A stretch of DNA of 64,000 nucleotides from Nucisporomicrobium flavum (GTDB taxonomy: Bacteria > Actinomycetota > Actinomycetes > Mycobacteriales > Micromonosporaceae): contig NZ_JADMLH010000025.1 of the NCBI RefSeq assembly GCF_016464385.1, forward strand, positions 42,737 through 106,736, written 5' to 3'. This document shows, in pieces, positions 44,723 through 53,218 of the stretch. Under the pieces are notes generated by a model, which was not told the origin of the DNA, did no database searches, and saw nothing but the letters and a program-made list of their open reading frames with translations. Every line of letters starts with the position of its first letter. Position 1 is the first letter of the stretch. Position numbers and translations under genes: made by a program.

Positions 44723-45139
44723 CTACATCAGCCTGGGAATCGCGTTGATCTTCCGCCTCGGCGACCTCCACAACTGCTGTGAGCAATGGCGAAGCATCCT
44801 CCGGAGTGGCGGGTCGTCTGCCTGGCGGCTGGCGCTACCGCTTGTTGACTGGGCTGATCGGGCAGAGAACGGGCATGTCCCTGCGCCGCCCCGAACAAAT
44901 GATCATGTTTGGGAGCAGGCTGGTGTCGACTACTCGTTTTGCAGGTCCTTGGCGGGCCGGTCCGACGCTGTACGTGCCGGGCCGTAAGCTTGAAAGGACC
45001 TCCACCGCTACACCTGCTCGGTCGTCGCGGTCCGGCCGGTTGCTGTCACCCGAACGTGTATGCATCCAGCGGAGCCTCCCCGCCGAACGTCAGGCACAAT
45101 CGAGGGTCACCGTATGTCCAACATCAAGACGGAGCGATT
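44723..45139. other. 417-bp gap without supported gene
   Basis: Overlapping frames exist, but their products are Arg/Ser-rich with no domain, so I do not call them. The gap separates the PIN gene from the two-gene DUF6978-like/DUF1828 unit and may hold that unit's promoter. Confidence 0.4.
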
Positions 45140-45637
45140 GTGCAGCTCGACGACAGGCTCGCCGCAGCCGTCATGGATCCTGCTGCGTGTCTGGAGTTGC
45201 GTGTTCCACTGGTGTGGAAAGACCGCAACTCCACTTTGCGCGCCGAGACAGTCGTGCATAACTCCCACGGATTGCCACTGATTCTGGGTGCCCAAGTAAT
45301 TACGGCGAAGCCATGGAAGTTTACGCTGTACCTTTCGCTCTACAATACGCACATTCGTCGTCTAGACGTAAATGGGTCGCATCGTAATAAAATGGGCGTT
45401 CGGGAATTATGGGTGGAAAGAACCCATAAGCATCGATTCTCGGATCAGTACGGTGATTCCGAAGCATATACACCAACGGACATCCCTGAGATCCCTCTTT
45501 CGGACGTCACGGGCGAGCACTATCGTAGTGTCTTCGAGGCTTTCTGCGGAGAATGCGGTATCGGACTCACCCATAATTACGTATGGGCTTCACCGCCCGT
45601 GGGCATGGGTTCACTGACGCTCGATGGGGAGGAGTGA
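45140..45637 (+). CDS. DUF6978-like protein, first gene of a two-gene unit
   Basis: The 165-residue product starts at GTG 45140 with GGAG 5 bp upstream; the frame is open further but composition changes. VQLDDRLAAAVMDPAACLEL is followed by LVWKDRNSTLRAETVVHN, then the region FTLYLSLYNTHIRRLDVNGS, HRNKMGV, WVERTHKHRFSDQYGDSEAY, which resembles the His/Asp-rich core of DUF6978. No enzymatic motif is established for the family. The DNA here is the least GC-rich in the window. The next gene starts 1 bp after its stop. Confidence 0.6.
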   Translation: MQLDDRLAAAVMDPAACLELRVPLVWKDRNSTLRAETVVHNSHGLPLILGAQVITAKPWKFTLYLSLYNTHIRRLDVNGSHRNKMGVRELWVERTHKHRFSDQYGDSEAYTPTDIPEIPLSDVTGEHYRSVFEAFCGECGIGLTHNYVWASPPVGMGSLTLDGEE

Positions 45638-45638
45638 G

Positions 45639-46469
45639 GTGACGATGATGATGCGATGCCGGGAGCTCGTTGCGCTTGCCGCCGGGCAGGAAGCCGATGA
45701 GTGGGCGTGTCGGGCAGTGGATGACAATACGGTGCTACTCATCTCGCCCCGATATTACTCTGACGGCGATGCCATCGAGCTTCTTGTGAAGCGGTCGGAA
45801 GGTGGATTGATTCTTAGCGATGGTGGCGAGGCGGTAGCGCGGCTCGAAATGTCAGGCATCAACATCGATGCGGGTCGAATGCGTGAAGCCTGGATGCGAC
45901 TCTTGAGATCGAATCAGGTGGAGTATCGTAACGGCCGGATTACTTTGCGAGGATCATCCGACGACGCCGGTTTCCTGATTCGCGTCATGCTCGATACGTT
46001 GGCTGGCGTGGATGGACTCCGCGCCCTAGCCCCAATCCCGCGCGACATGCCTTTCTCCGACAAGCTTGTCACGCTATTGCGGGCCGAGTTCCCAAAGGTT
46101 CAGCAGAGACCCGATCTGCGGGGTGAAAGTGGGACTGAGTACCGCCTCACTGCCGCCGCTGGAACCGACGATCGCCTCGTATACGTTCAGGCGGTCGCCG
46201 GTAACTCAGCTCCGGCCCGCAAGACCGCAGTTGAGCATGCTTACACGGCCTTCTCTGATGTGAATGGGACCCTGGCTCGCGACCGTAAACTCGTGATTGT
46301 GAACGATCAGTCGACCCCGTCGTGGAGCACAACGCAGCTTAGATTGCTGTCCAGCGTGGCTTACGTCGGTACGTGGAACGCTCGAGACCGCTTCACTAGC
46401 TTCATTCGAGGCAAGGTTCCCGTGGACCGCCTTATGGCAGAACAGGGTGACCAACTCACTGCGATGTAA
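45639..46469 (+). CDS. DUF1828-domain protein, second gene of the unit
   Basis: The product is 276 residues from GTG 45639 (GGAGG 6 bp upstream); ATGs at 45645, 45648 and 45651 are alternatives. The N-terminal DUF1828 pattern is clear: SPRYYSDGDAIELLVKRSEG, GLILSDGGEAVARLEMSGIN, i.e. D-G-D-x-I and L-S-D-x-G-x-x-x-x-x-L. The second half (VQAVAGNSAPARKTAVEHAY, TAFSDVNGTLARDRKLVIVN) looks like the C-terminal DUF1829-type half. DUF1828 proteins occur in mobile and defence-like loci with unknown activity. It is strictly coupled to the gene before it. Confidence 0.7.
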   Translation: MTMMMRCRELVALAAGQEADEWACRAVDDNTVLLISPRYYSDGDAIELLVKRSEGGLILSDGGEAVARLEMSGINIDAGRMREAWMRLLRSNQVEYRNGRITLRGSSDDAGFLIRVMLDTLAGVDGLRALAPIPRDMPFSDKLVTLLRAEFPKVQQRPDLRGESGTEYRLTAAAGTDDRLVYVQAVAGNSAPARKTAVEHAYTAFSDVNGTLARDRKLVIVNDQSTPSWSTTQLRLLSSVAYVGTWNARDRFTSFIRGKVPVDRLMAEQGDQLTAM

Positions 46470-47025
46470 GCCATCCCGTCGCCCTCGACCTGCCCACCGG
46501 GGGAGCGGGCCCCCGCCGGCGCCCGCCGCGTCAAGACGGCCTTGACAGTAGGCATCCAGGCTGGTGGGTGCCGGCGGGGGTCTGCTCGGCCTGCCCGGGA
46601 CGAGGGCGACGGGGTGGGCGGCATCCCGGAGCCGGAGTGCCCCCGCCGGAGGCGCAGTGACCGCAACCCACCCGTCGGCCCGCTACACGCGCTACGGCCC
46701 GACGCGGCAGCTGGACCGCGTTGCCCAAACCGTGTCGGGTCGGCTGCTGGGCCAATAGTCGCCACACCGGGAACTCTGACGGTCTTCGGCAGGGCCGGCC
46801 TCTTCCCGCTTTCCACGCCAGCCGACGGGCTGCCTGCGTGACCAGCGCGTGCGACAGCTAAGTGCCGGCCACGCGCCCAGGCGGCGGCGTGAGCGGCCCG
46901 GTTCGGGCCGCCTTGAAGACGCACGGAAGCTTTGAACGAAGCGCTAACGACAGCACGCCTCGTGGTTGATAGATCTAGTCTGAGACCGGCTGCGCGCCGG
47001 TGAACGAATTAGCGTAAGGCGCCGT
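46470..47025. other. 556-bp gap with nested inverted repeats, no supported gene
   Basis: Arms CCCCCGCCGGC (46510-46520) and GCCGGCGGGGG (46570-46580) enclose the palindrome GTCAAG-ACGGC-CTTGAC (46530-46546). GC jumps back up here compared with the cargo genes to the left. A frame at 46542-46841 is open but looks non-coding. A lower-GC strip follows at 46920-47010 with no recognised feature. The change of composition could mark a junction between cargo and the AICE core. Confidence 0.45.
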
Positions 47026-47508
47026 TCAGCCGGCCTGGTTCATCGGCTCAACGCCGTGCTCGGCATAGACGGCCACACCGCGGCGCTTAGCTGCGATGGC
47101 GGTCCGGATGCGGCGGACCAACCGGGCCGGCATGAGTCCATCGAGGGTATCCGTATGGGCGAACTGCCACTCGGTCAGCTCACCGTCCGCGAACTTGATG
47201 GCCGCGCCGTCGTGCTCGCTGAGCACTCCTCCATCGAAGATGAAGAGGATCTTGTCGCCTTCAGCGTCGATTGGCGCCCAGTCCACGACCAGGTGTGCGC
47301 CGACGGACACAGAAAGTCCGATCTCCTCGGCGATCTCGCGATTGCACGCTGCGCGCGGCGACTCGCCGGGTTCGACGTACCCGCCCGGGATTTCCCAGCC
47401 GTCCTTGTAGCCCGGCTTGACGAGCAGGATGCGGCCCTCTCCGTCGAAGAAGAGAGCGCCGGCGGCGACGCGGGGGGTGGCCATGGGCGGGGTCTCGGGA
47501 CTCGTCAC
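47026..47508 (-). CDS. NUDIX hydrolase (AICE-associated)
   Basis: The 160-residue product starts at GTG 47508, with an ATG eight codons inside. The NUDIX box is canonical: GGYVEPGESPRAACNREIAE, then EIGL, near residues 42-65, preceded by VAAGALFFDGEGRILLVKPG. It hydrolyses nucleoside diphosphates linked to another moiety. NUDIX genes are a regular part of AICEs (pSAM2-type), where they are thought to influence regulation or spread. It is adjacent to the XRE regulator on the same strand. Confidence 0.92.
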   Translation of the reverse strand: MTSPETPPMATPRVAAGALFFDGEGRILLVKPGYKDGWEIPGGYVEPGESPRAACNREIAEEIGLSVSVGAHLVVDWAPIDAEGDKILFIFDGGVLSEHDGAAIKFADGELTEWQFAHTDTLDGLMPARLVRRIRTAIAAKRRGVAVYAEHGVEPMNQAG

Positions 47509-47532
47509 ACCGAGCAGCGTAGAGCGAGTGGA

Positions 47533-48759
47533 TCAGTCGAGCACCTGGAGGCGACGTGCCAGGCCAACGAGCGCGGCCGACGGCTTGGTGCGCTGCTGAC
47601 GGATCCACGTGAGCACGAGCTGTCGTCCGAGGTAGTGATGCCGAACCTGCTCGGGCGCCATCTGCTCGGCGTGCAGGAGCGTGGCGAGTGCTTCCTCCTG
47701 CCGGTTCCACGAGCTGTACGCCCGCGAGACCTCAAGAGCATGACGAACGCGGCGTTCCATCGGCATCCCGGCTGTGTCGACGCGCGGCCCGAGGTCGATA
47801 GCGACCTGGATATCCCCGAGTTCGCCGGCCGCCGCGACTCGGTGGATGGCCACGTTGGTAGGCTCGAATGCCGTCCAGAGGTGGTTTGCGTCGCGGCCCA
47901 GTCTCAACGCGGCGTCATCGGCTTCGGCGAGGAAGGTACGCGCCGTCTCGGCGTCGCCAGCGCGGGCCGCAGCAACGGATCCGGAGAGCAGTAGCGTCCC
48001 GTACACGGAAAGCATTTCCGGCGTCGCGTCGGTCATGAACTGGTCGAGATAGCCGGCCGCGTCGTTCGTAAGGCGTACGGCGTCCTTGTATCGGCCGGTC
48101 GCGTTCAGCGCGTGTCCCACTGACCGGAAGAGGGAACCGGCGACTACTGGATCTCCGGTCACCCGTACGACGGAGAGCCCTCGCTCCGCCGCGATCCATG
48201 CGAGGTCGGTCTCGCCAAGCTTTGTCAGTTGGGTGGCCGCAAGTTGGTACGTGAGCCCGAGCAGGTGTCGCGCGTCGTCCTGGTCCTCGCCCTCGAACTC
48301 GTACACGGCGGCCTGGGCGTGCTTGAGGAGTGCCGGAAGTCGGTTGGTCACGAGTCCAAAGCGCGAGCCTTGGTACGCCTCCCAGAGTCCGCCCGTCTCG
48401 CTCCTCAGCTCGGATAGGTTGGGCGGCTCGACATCCATCTCGCCAGTGCCCAGCGCAGTAATGCCGCGGTAGTCCATCAGCGCCGACCGCAATGCTGGCA
48501 CGGTCTCCAGCCCGGACTCGTTCGACCAGTCGAGCAGAGAGGGCTCGGCCAGCAGATCACCAAGCGCCACGTCGAGGACGCCTGCCAGGGCGGTGATGAC
48601 GGAGAGCCGGTCTAGCTCGATCCGGTTGTTCTCGATCTTGCCCAGCCAGTCCGGCGTGCGGCCGACGAGTCCCGCCAAAACCTCCTGGGACATGCCGCGG
48701 CGTCGGCGGTACCAGGCCACTCGCTCGCCGATGGTCAGCTTCGTCATCATTCCGCGCAT
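47533..48759 (-). CDS. XRE-family regulator with helical C-terminal sensor
   Basis: The product is 408 residues from ATG 48759; ATGs at 48750 and 48747 are alternatives. The HTH is near residues 8-60: RVAWYRRRRGMSQEVLAGLV, then GRTPDWLGKIENNRIELDRL. The long C-terminal part is all-helical, with TPR-like pairs (ARHLLGLTYQLAATQLTKLG, DLAWIAAERGLSVVRVTGDP). This is the regulator type that accompanies NUDIX in AICEs. It could respond to a peptide or metabolite; no partner is proven. It is divergent from the zinc-finger gene at 48844. Confidence 0.9.
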   Translation of the reverse strand: MRGMMTKLTIGERVAWYRRRRGMSQEVLAGLVGRTPDWLGKIENNRIELDRLSVITALAGVLDVALGDLLAEPSLLDWSNESGLETVPALRSALMDYRGITALGTGEMDVEPPNLSELRSETGGLWEAYQGSRFGLVTNRLPALLKHAQAAVYEFEGEDQDDARHLLGLTYQLAATQLTKLGETDLAWIAAERGLSVVRVTGDPVVAGSLFRSVGHALNATGRYKDAVRLTNDAAGYLDQFMTDATPEMLSVYGTLLLSGSVAAARAGDAETARTFLAEADDAALRLGRDANHLWTAFEPTNVAIHRVAAAGELGDIQVAIDLGPRVDTAGMPMERRVRHALEVSRAYSSWNRQEEALATLLHAEQMAPEQVRHHYLGRQLVLTWIRQQRTKPSAALVGLARRLQVLD

Positions 48760-48843
48760 GCGGTGAGCATCCCCCGATCGAGATCGACGACCTCGGAATG
48801 ATTTTCCGGGTTCCGGGCCGGATCTGGCTACAACCTGTGTCGC

Positions 48844-49032
48844 ATGCCCGAGCCCACCGTATCCACTGCCCCCGATGCCTGTCGTTCCTGCGCCGGCGTC
48901 GGGTGGAAGTACACGACGCACCGGACCGCCCTGCGGACCGTCGCCCAGTCGTGCCGGAGCAGCCGGCTGACGGCCCGACGCTCCTGCATGGACTGCGGCG
49001 GACGTGGACAGCGAGTGGTCACGGGCCTCTGA
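48844..49032 (+). CDS. Small zinc-finger protein (AICE)
   Basis: The 62-residue product starts at ATG 48844. Two Cys pairs in DnaJ-like form, CRSCAGVGW and CMDCGGRGQ, indicate one zinc-binding site joined by a basic linker (TAHRTALRT-like, ARRSC). Proteins of this size and pattern are common in actinomycete integrative elements. No function is known, and nucleic-acid or protein contact is a guess. Confidence 0.7.
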   Translation: MPEPTVSTAPDACRSCAGVGWKYTTHRTALRTVAQSCRSSRLTARRSCMDCGGRGQRVVTGL

Positions 49033-49102
49033 GACGGCACCGGGGCGGGTGCTGGCGAACCGATGCCCGCCCGCTCCGGTGCCCTTCCAACACGGAGGCG
49101 GT

Positions 49103-49342
49103 GTGATCCCACAACCCGGCGATGTCCTGGACATCGATCACGCGGCATCTGTGCAGTTCGCGGGTCCGTCGCGGCTCGTGTTCCGCGTGATCTCGATGAG
49201 CCGGCGGCCAACCTACGTCGGCTGGGCTTGGCTGACCGGCTATGCGCTGGACGACACCGGAGCCGCCATGGAACGCCGCGAGATCTTCGTGTGCCTGGCC
49301 GGCCTGCGTCTCAACAAACCGAGCAGCGGGGGTGTGAGATGA
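49103..49342 (+). CDS. Small AICE protein, unknown function
   Basis: The 79-residue product starts at GTG 49103 with GGAGG 4-5 bp upstream. It begins VIPQPGDVLDIDHAASVQFA and has a beta-rich middle (SRLVFRVISMSRRPTYVGWA). No recognised domain is present. Its stop overlaps the next start (ATGA), so the two small genes are translationally coupled. Confidence 0.65.
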   Translation: MIPQPGDVLDIDHAASVQFAGPSRLVFRVISMSRRPTYVGWAWLTGYALDDTGAAMERREIFVCLAGLRLNKPSSGGVR

Positions 49343-49614
49343 CCATCTTCTTCTCGTCGGCGGTCCGCGCAGAGCTGCGTGCCGCACAAGTTCAGCTCGA
49401 TCAGCACACCGCAGGTAGCGGCGACACTCACTGCCCAGCCTGCTCCGGAGAGGACCCTTGTGCGATCCGGCGCGCCGCGCTCCGGGTGTTCGGCCGCTAC
49501 GGCTGCCTGCCACGACGATGGCCCGGTGCCACCCGGCCGGAGACCGTCACGGGGGCCGTCGTCTGGTCAGGGTGGCTCGGGAACACGCCACGGGTCGCCA
49601 ACCCGACTGACTGA
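49339..49614 (+). CDS. Small AICE protein with Cys pair
   Basis: The 91-residue product starts at ATG 49339, overlapping the previous stop by 4 bp. It contains THCPACSGEDPCAIRRAALR and VFGRYGCLPRRWPG; the CxxC plus downstream Cys could hold zinc. The end (TGAVVWSGWLGNTPRVANPTD) is unlike a structured domain. The start, coupling and composition support a real gene. Confidence 0.6.
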   Translation: MTIFFSSAVRAELRAAQVQLDQHTAGSGDTHCPACSGEDPCAIRRAALRVFGRYGCLPRRWPGATRPETVTGAVVWSGWLGNTPRVANPTD

Positions 49615-49697
49615 GCCATCTTGTTGGGTCATCCTGACAGGCATTACTCTCCTGTATTGACATGCTGGGACCGACATAGACCCTGGTGGGTGGACCC

Positions 49698-50423
49698 ATG
49701 GCGTACGAGATTCCGACGCCGAAATACCTGCGCGTACTGAACGCGCTGCGCGCCCGTATCGAAGACGGGACCTATGCACCCGGCGCCGGCCTGCCGTCGG
49801 AGAGCCAGCTATGCGCGGAGTTCGACGTCTCCCGTCCGACTGTGCTGCGAGCGCTCGGCATCTTGAAGCAGGACGGCTGGATCGAGTCTCATCAGGGCAA
49901 GGGCAGCTTTGTCCGTGGACGGCCGCCGTCGGGTGGCGCTGCGCCCCAGTACGCGCGGGATGCGGTCGATCTCGATGAGGGCGCTGAAACGGAGATCCTG
50001 CATGTCGGGGCCGTCCTGGCGACGCCGCGAGTTGCCGCCGCTCTCGACGTCCCGGAAGGCACCCCGGTCTACGAGCGCCGGCGCCGCACGGTGTCGGCCG
50101 CCGGGCCGATCGATCTGATCAGCACTTTCGTCCCAGTGGACATCGCGGTCGGTACGGACATCAGCAAGCCGGACCCGATCTCAGGCAGCATCCTCGACCA
50201 CATTGCGAGCCGGAAGCGCCTGCGCGCCGACTACGCGACCGAGCGGCTGACCGCCCGCCAGGTCGATCCATCCGAGGTGGACGCCCTGGGCGTACCGAAG
50301 GACGAGGCGGTCCTCAGTGTGGTCATCACCGCGTATCAGTCGACCGGCGCACCCATCCTGGCCTCGCTGATCGTGATGCCCGGCAGTCGGCACGAGATCG
50401 AGGACACGTACCCCCTCTCCTGA
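49698..50423 (+). CDS. GntR/HutC-family repressor (KorSA-like)
   Basis: The 241-residue product starts at ATG 49698. The winged-HTH at residues 8-75 is clear: YLRVLNALRARIEDGTYAPG, LPSESQLCAEFDVSRPTVLR, ALGILKQDGWIESHQGKGSF. A UTRA-type ligand domain follows (VAAALDVPEGTPVYERRRRT, DALGVPKDEAVLSVVITAYQ). In pSAM2, KorSA of this family represses pra and so transfer and replication. The neighbouring 12-bp-arm palindrome before pra fits the same logic here. Confidence 0.92.
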   Translation: MAYEIPTPKYLRVLNALRARIEDGTYAPGAGLPSESQLCAEFDVSRPTVLRALGILKQDGWIESHQGKGSFVRGRPPSGGAAPQYARDAVDLDEGAETEILHVGAVLATPRVAAALDVPEGTPVYERRRRTVSAAGPIDLISTFVPVDIAVGTDISKPDPISGSILDHIASRKRLRADYATERLTARQVDPSEVDALGVPKDEAVLSVVITAYQSTGAPILASLIVMPGSRHEIEDTYPLS

Positions 50424-50468
50424 TCTTCGTATTCACCATCTGAAATACGGATCTTGTCTCTTGGCCTG

Positions 50469-50497
50469 TGCTTACAAGCTGACCTAGCTTGTAAGCA
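50469..50497. promoter_or_regulatory. Large palindromic operator upstream of pra
   Basis: Perfect 12-bp arms: TGCTTACAAGCT, 5-bp GACCT, then AGCTTGTAAGCA. It lies 45 bp before the pra start and 45 bp after the GntR stop. It is the only strong palindrome in this gap and is the natural candidate for the GntR/KorSA-like repressor. A TTGACA-like box follows at about 50513 (GGTTGACATTCG). Confidence 0.7.
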
Positions 50498-50542
50498 TAA
50501 GAGGATGTCAGGTTGACATTCGTCAGACCAGGAGGCAGCTAG

Positions 50543-50953
50543 ATGGTTCCGCTGACGTTGAAGGTCCCCGTTCCGTTCGAGTACGTCTTCCCGGCTGGAG
50601 CGCTCTGCCTGGGCGTCGACGCTGCCGTGGACTTCGAGCGCCGTAACGACCCCGACAATCAGGCCCGCGACAAGGAGACCGGCGAACGTATGTGGGTCGT
50701 GCGCGTGCTGGACCTCGATCCGCAGGCCGGCAAGTTCGGCCGTACGACGGAAGTCAAGGTGAAGGTCGTCGCGCCGCAGCAGCCCGTGCCCCCGGCGTCG
50801 GCCGTGCCGGGCTACCCGCCGTCGATCGAGTTCGACGGCCTGACCCTGACGCCGTACGTGGACTCGCAGCGCTGCAAGAGCAGCGGCAACTGTCGAGCAC
50901 GGATGGCCTACTCGCTGCGCGCCGACAACATCCGCGCCGCAGTCGCCGCCTGA
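50543..50953 (+). CDS. pra: Pra-like activator of replication, integration and excision
   Basis: The 136-residue product starts at ATG 50543 with AGGAGG upstream. Its pattern is like AICE Pra proteins: VPVPFEYVFPAGALCLGVDA, then DKETGERMWVVRVLDLDPQA, KVKVVAPQQPVPP, and IEFDGLTLTPYVDSQRCKSS ending LAYSLRAD-like (ARMAYSLRADNIRAA). In pSAM2, Pra activates repSA, xis and int. The upstream operator suggests repression by the adjacent GntR protein. Confidence 0.85.
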   Translation: MVPLTLKVPVPFEYVFPAGALCLGVDAAVDFERRNDPDNQARDKETGERMWVVRVLDLDPQAGKFGRTTEVKVKVVAPQQPVPPASAVPGYPPSIEFDGLTLTPYVDSQRCKSSGNCRARMAYSLRADNIRAAVAA

Positions 50954-51059
50954 GCTGCATCGACCGCTGATCGCGCGGGCGGGCCGTTTCCCCGCCAAGA
51001 GTCCCGGCCCGTCCCGCGCGCGACCACTCAACCCCTCGACGCTGCGAAGGAGGGCCTTC

Positions 51060-51269
51060 GTGCCCACCGTAGATCACGCTGCCCCGACGACGAACTTCTC
51101 CGCTGGTCTCTCCGCGCTGCTCCGGGAACTCCCGGGGGCAGCCACCCCTGTCGGTGAACGTGCGGACTGGTTCGATCGCAAAGCCGCGCTCCTCGACGCC
51201 GCCGGCGCCGCCGACCTGGCCCAAGGCGCCCGTGACGAGGCTGCCCGACTGCGGGCGGGGTGCCAGTAG
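51060..51269 (+). CDS. Small helical AICE protein
   Basis: The 69-residue product starts at GTG 51060 with GGAGGG 7 bp upstream. It is Ala/Leu-rich and helical (SAGLSALLRELPGAATPVGE, RADWFDRKAALLDAAGAADL), with no recognised domain. Its stop is directly followed by the ATG of the FtsK/TraB-type gene, so it is part of the transfer operon. Confidence 0.65.
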   Translation: MPTVDHAAPTTNFSAGLSALLRELPGAATPVGERADWFDRKAALLDAAGAADLAQGARDEAARLRAGCQ

Positions 51270-52685
51270 ATGCCACTGATCAACGTCATCCCTGGGGAGA
51301 AGATCCCCACGGCTCCGCTTAACACCCGCCTTCCGGTGTGGCGCATCCCCGGCTGGCTGCTCCTCTTCGTCTGGCTGGCACGCGGCACGGCAAGGTCCGT
51401 CGTCCTGGCCGTTCGCTACTGGTGGATCACCGGTCCGGCCTTCGCTGGCGCCTGGGTCTCGGAGAGGTACGGGTGGAAGGTCGCCCTCGGCGTCGCCCTG
51501 GTCCTCCTCGTCGCGGGCTGCACCTGGTGGCGTCTTCACCCGTCGACCTGGCTCCAGTTCGGCTGGTATCCGGCCGTTGGCCGCATCCGCCGGCTTTGGG
51601 TCTACCGGCGCGGATGGACCGCCGCTATGACGGCCTGTGGCCTCGTTGGCGTGCATGGCGGTGGCCGCTGGATTCCCCGTCTGCTTACGGTGCGATCGAA
51701 CAAGTGGGGCGACCGTGTAACGGTCCGGCTGCTGCCCGGCCAGCACCCGGACGACTGGGCCACCGCAGCGCCGCGACTCGCGTACACATTCTGTCTGAGG
51801 GAAGCCCGAGCCTTCACGACCGATCGGCCCGACCGCATGGTGCTGCACTTCGTTCGCCGTGATCCGCTTGCCGCGCTCGTGGGCCCTCTGCCCGTACCCG
51901 AGGTTCCTGACTTCGCCGGGCTCACCCTTGGTGTACGGGAAGACGGTGATCCGTACCGGCTCCGTCTGACCGGATCTCACGTTCTGATCGCGGGCGCGAC
52001 GGACTCGGGTAAGGGCTCGGTGGTTTGGTCCCTGCTGCGTTCGATGGCTGCCGGGATTGCGTCAGGTGTCGTGGAGGTATGGGCCTTCGATCCCAAGGGA
52101 GGCATGGAACTCGCGGCCGGCGGTCCACTCTTCGCGCGGTTCGCCTACGACGACCCGGACAGCATGGCCGGCGTCCTGGAGGAAGCGGTCAAGCGGATGA
52201 AGAGCCGGGCCGCCCGACTGCGCGGGTTCACCCGGCAGCACGTGCCCACGGCTGACGACCCGCTGATCGTGATCGTCATCGACGAGCTGGCCGCGCTGAC
52301 GGCCTACCTGACCGACCGCAAGGTGCGCGACCGCATCAAAGAATCGCTGTCGCTGCTGCTGTCGCAAGGCCGGGCAGTTGGCATCCACGTCGTGGCCGCA
52401 TTGCAGGATCCGCGCAAGGACGTATTGCCCTTCCGCGACCTGTTCCCCACACGCATCGCGCTAAGGCTGACCGAGCCCGGGCACTGCGACCTGGTTCTCA
52501 ACGACGGTGCCCGGGACCGCGGGGCGTTGTGCGACGAGATCCCGGAAACGATGCCGGGCGTCGGATACGTCGTCCTCGACGGGGTGCGGGAGCCCGTGCG
52601 AGTCCGATTCTCCTACCTGAACGACGACGAGATCGCCGAGCTGGCTGTCACGTACGCACGTCCGCAGATCGGTGGCGACCAGTGA
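51270..52685 (+). CDS. FtsK/SpoIIIE-type conjugal transfer ATPase (TraB/TraSA-like)
   Basis: The 471-residue product starts at ATG 51270, directly behind the previous stop. Two N-terminal membrane helices (WLLLFVWLARGTARSVVLAV; LGVALVLLVAGCTWW) precede a RecA-like ATPase: Walker A GATDSGKGS near residue 242, Walker B LIVIVIDELAAL near 335, and SQGRAVGIHVVAALQDPRKD. In AICEs this protein alone moves double-stranded DNA between mycelia. The end lacks a clear gamma-type DNA-reading domain. Confidence 0.92.
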   Translation: MPLINVIPGEKIPTAPLNTRLPVWRIPGWLLLFVWLARGTARSVVLAVRYWWITGPAFAGAWVSERYGWKVALGVALVLLVAGCTWWRLHPSTWLQFGWYPAVGRIRRLWVYRRGWTAAMTACGLVGVHGGGRWIPRLLTVRSNKWGDRVTVRLLPGQHPDDWATAAPRLAYTFCLREARAFTTDRPDRMVLHFVRRDPLAALVGPLPVPEVPDFAGLTLGVREDGDPYRLRLTGSHVLIAGATDSGKGSVVWSLLRSMAAGIASGVVEVWAFDPKGGMELAAGGPLFARFAYDDPDSMAGVLEEAVKRMKSRAARLRGFTRQHVPTADDPLIVIVIDELAALTAYLTDRKVRDRIKESLSLLLSQGRAVGIHVVAALQDPRKDVLPFRDLFPTRIALRLTEPGHCDLVLNDGARDRGALCDEIPETMPGVGYVVLDGVREPVRVRFSYLNDDEIAELAVTYARPQIGGDQ

Positions 52686-53218
52686 TGGTCGGCGGAACCC
52701 GTACCGAACGGGTTGAGGGCTTGCTGTTGATCGCCGTTTTGCTCGTGGTCGGAGGGTTCGCGGGTGCGGCCTCGTTCACCCACGTCAAGGACTGGACGAT
52801 GGCGAACTCCCCGGCGGGCACGGGGGAGTGGTTCGGCTGGGCCAACGCGGTGATCTCTGAGCTCATCCCCATGGCCGCGCTCCTCACCATCCGCCAGCGT
52901 CGCCGAAAGGGCGGCTCCATCGGCTACCCGATGTTTCTGCTCGTCTCCGCCGTCGCCCTGTCGTTGTCGGCACAGCTCGCGGTCGCCAAGCCGGGGCTGT
53001 CTGGCTGGCTCCTATCGGCCGTCCCGGCGCTGGCGTTCCTGGGGCTGTCCAAGTTGCTCCTCAACACCGAACCGGCCACGCCCGCGCCGCAGACGGAACC
53101 TGTCGCTCTGGTGAGCGAAGAACCGCCGCAGAAGGCACCTCGACCCCTTCGTCCCGGCCTGGTGCCGGTCCCCGCCCAAGCATTCGCCCGCTCCGGTGTT
53201 CAGGAGGCCACGCTGTGA
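52685..53218 (+). CDS. DUF2637 membrane protein (SpdB-like)
   Basis: The 177-residue product starts at ATG 52685, overlapping the previous stop by one base. Four predicted helices (GLLLIAVLLVVGGFAGAASF; ANAVISELIPMAALLTI; GYPMFLLVSAVALSLSAQLA; SGWLLSAVPALAFLGLS) are followed by a Pro-rich cytosolic tail. This is the DUF2637 layout seen in AICE/plasmid spread genes. It probably assists intramycelial spreading of the element with the FtsK-type ATPase. Confidence 0.85.
   Translation: MVGGTRTERVEGLLLIAVLLVVGGFAGAASFTHVKDWTMANSPAGTGEWFGWANAVISELIPMAALLTIRQRRRKGGSIGYPMFLLVSAVALSLSAQLAVAKPGLSGWLLSAVPALAFLGLSKLLLNTEPATPAPQTEPVALVSEEPPQKAPRPLRPGLVPVPAQAFARSGVQEATL

Noticed and set aside
44779..45261. 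160-codon plus frame in the gap after the PIN gene
   Set aside because: Ser/Arg-rich with no domain, and it overlaps the better-supported gene at 45140 out of frame.
46542..46841. 99-codon frame in the gap before the NUDIX gene
   Set aside because: Its start lies inside the inverted repeats and its composition is non-coding.
38886..47025. Copy of the tRNA-Gly 3' end as attL
   Set aside because: I looked for GCGGGCGACGAGAATCGAAC-like sequence along this stretch and did not find it; only a computed search could exclude it.
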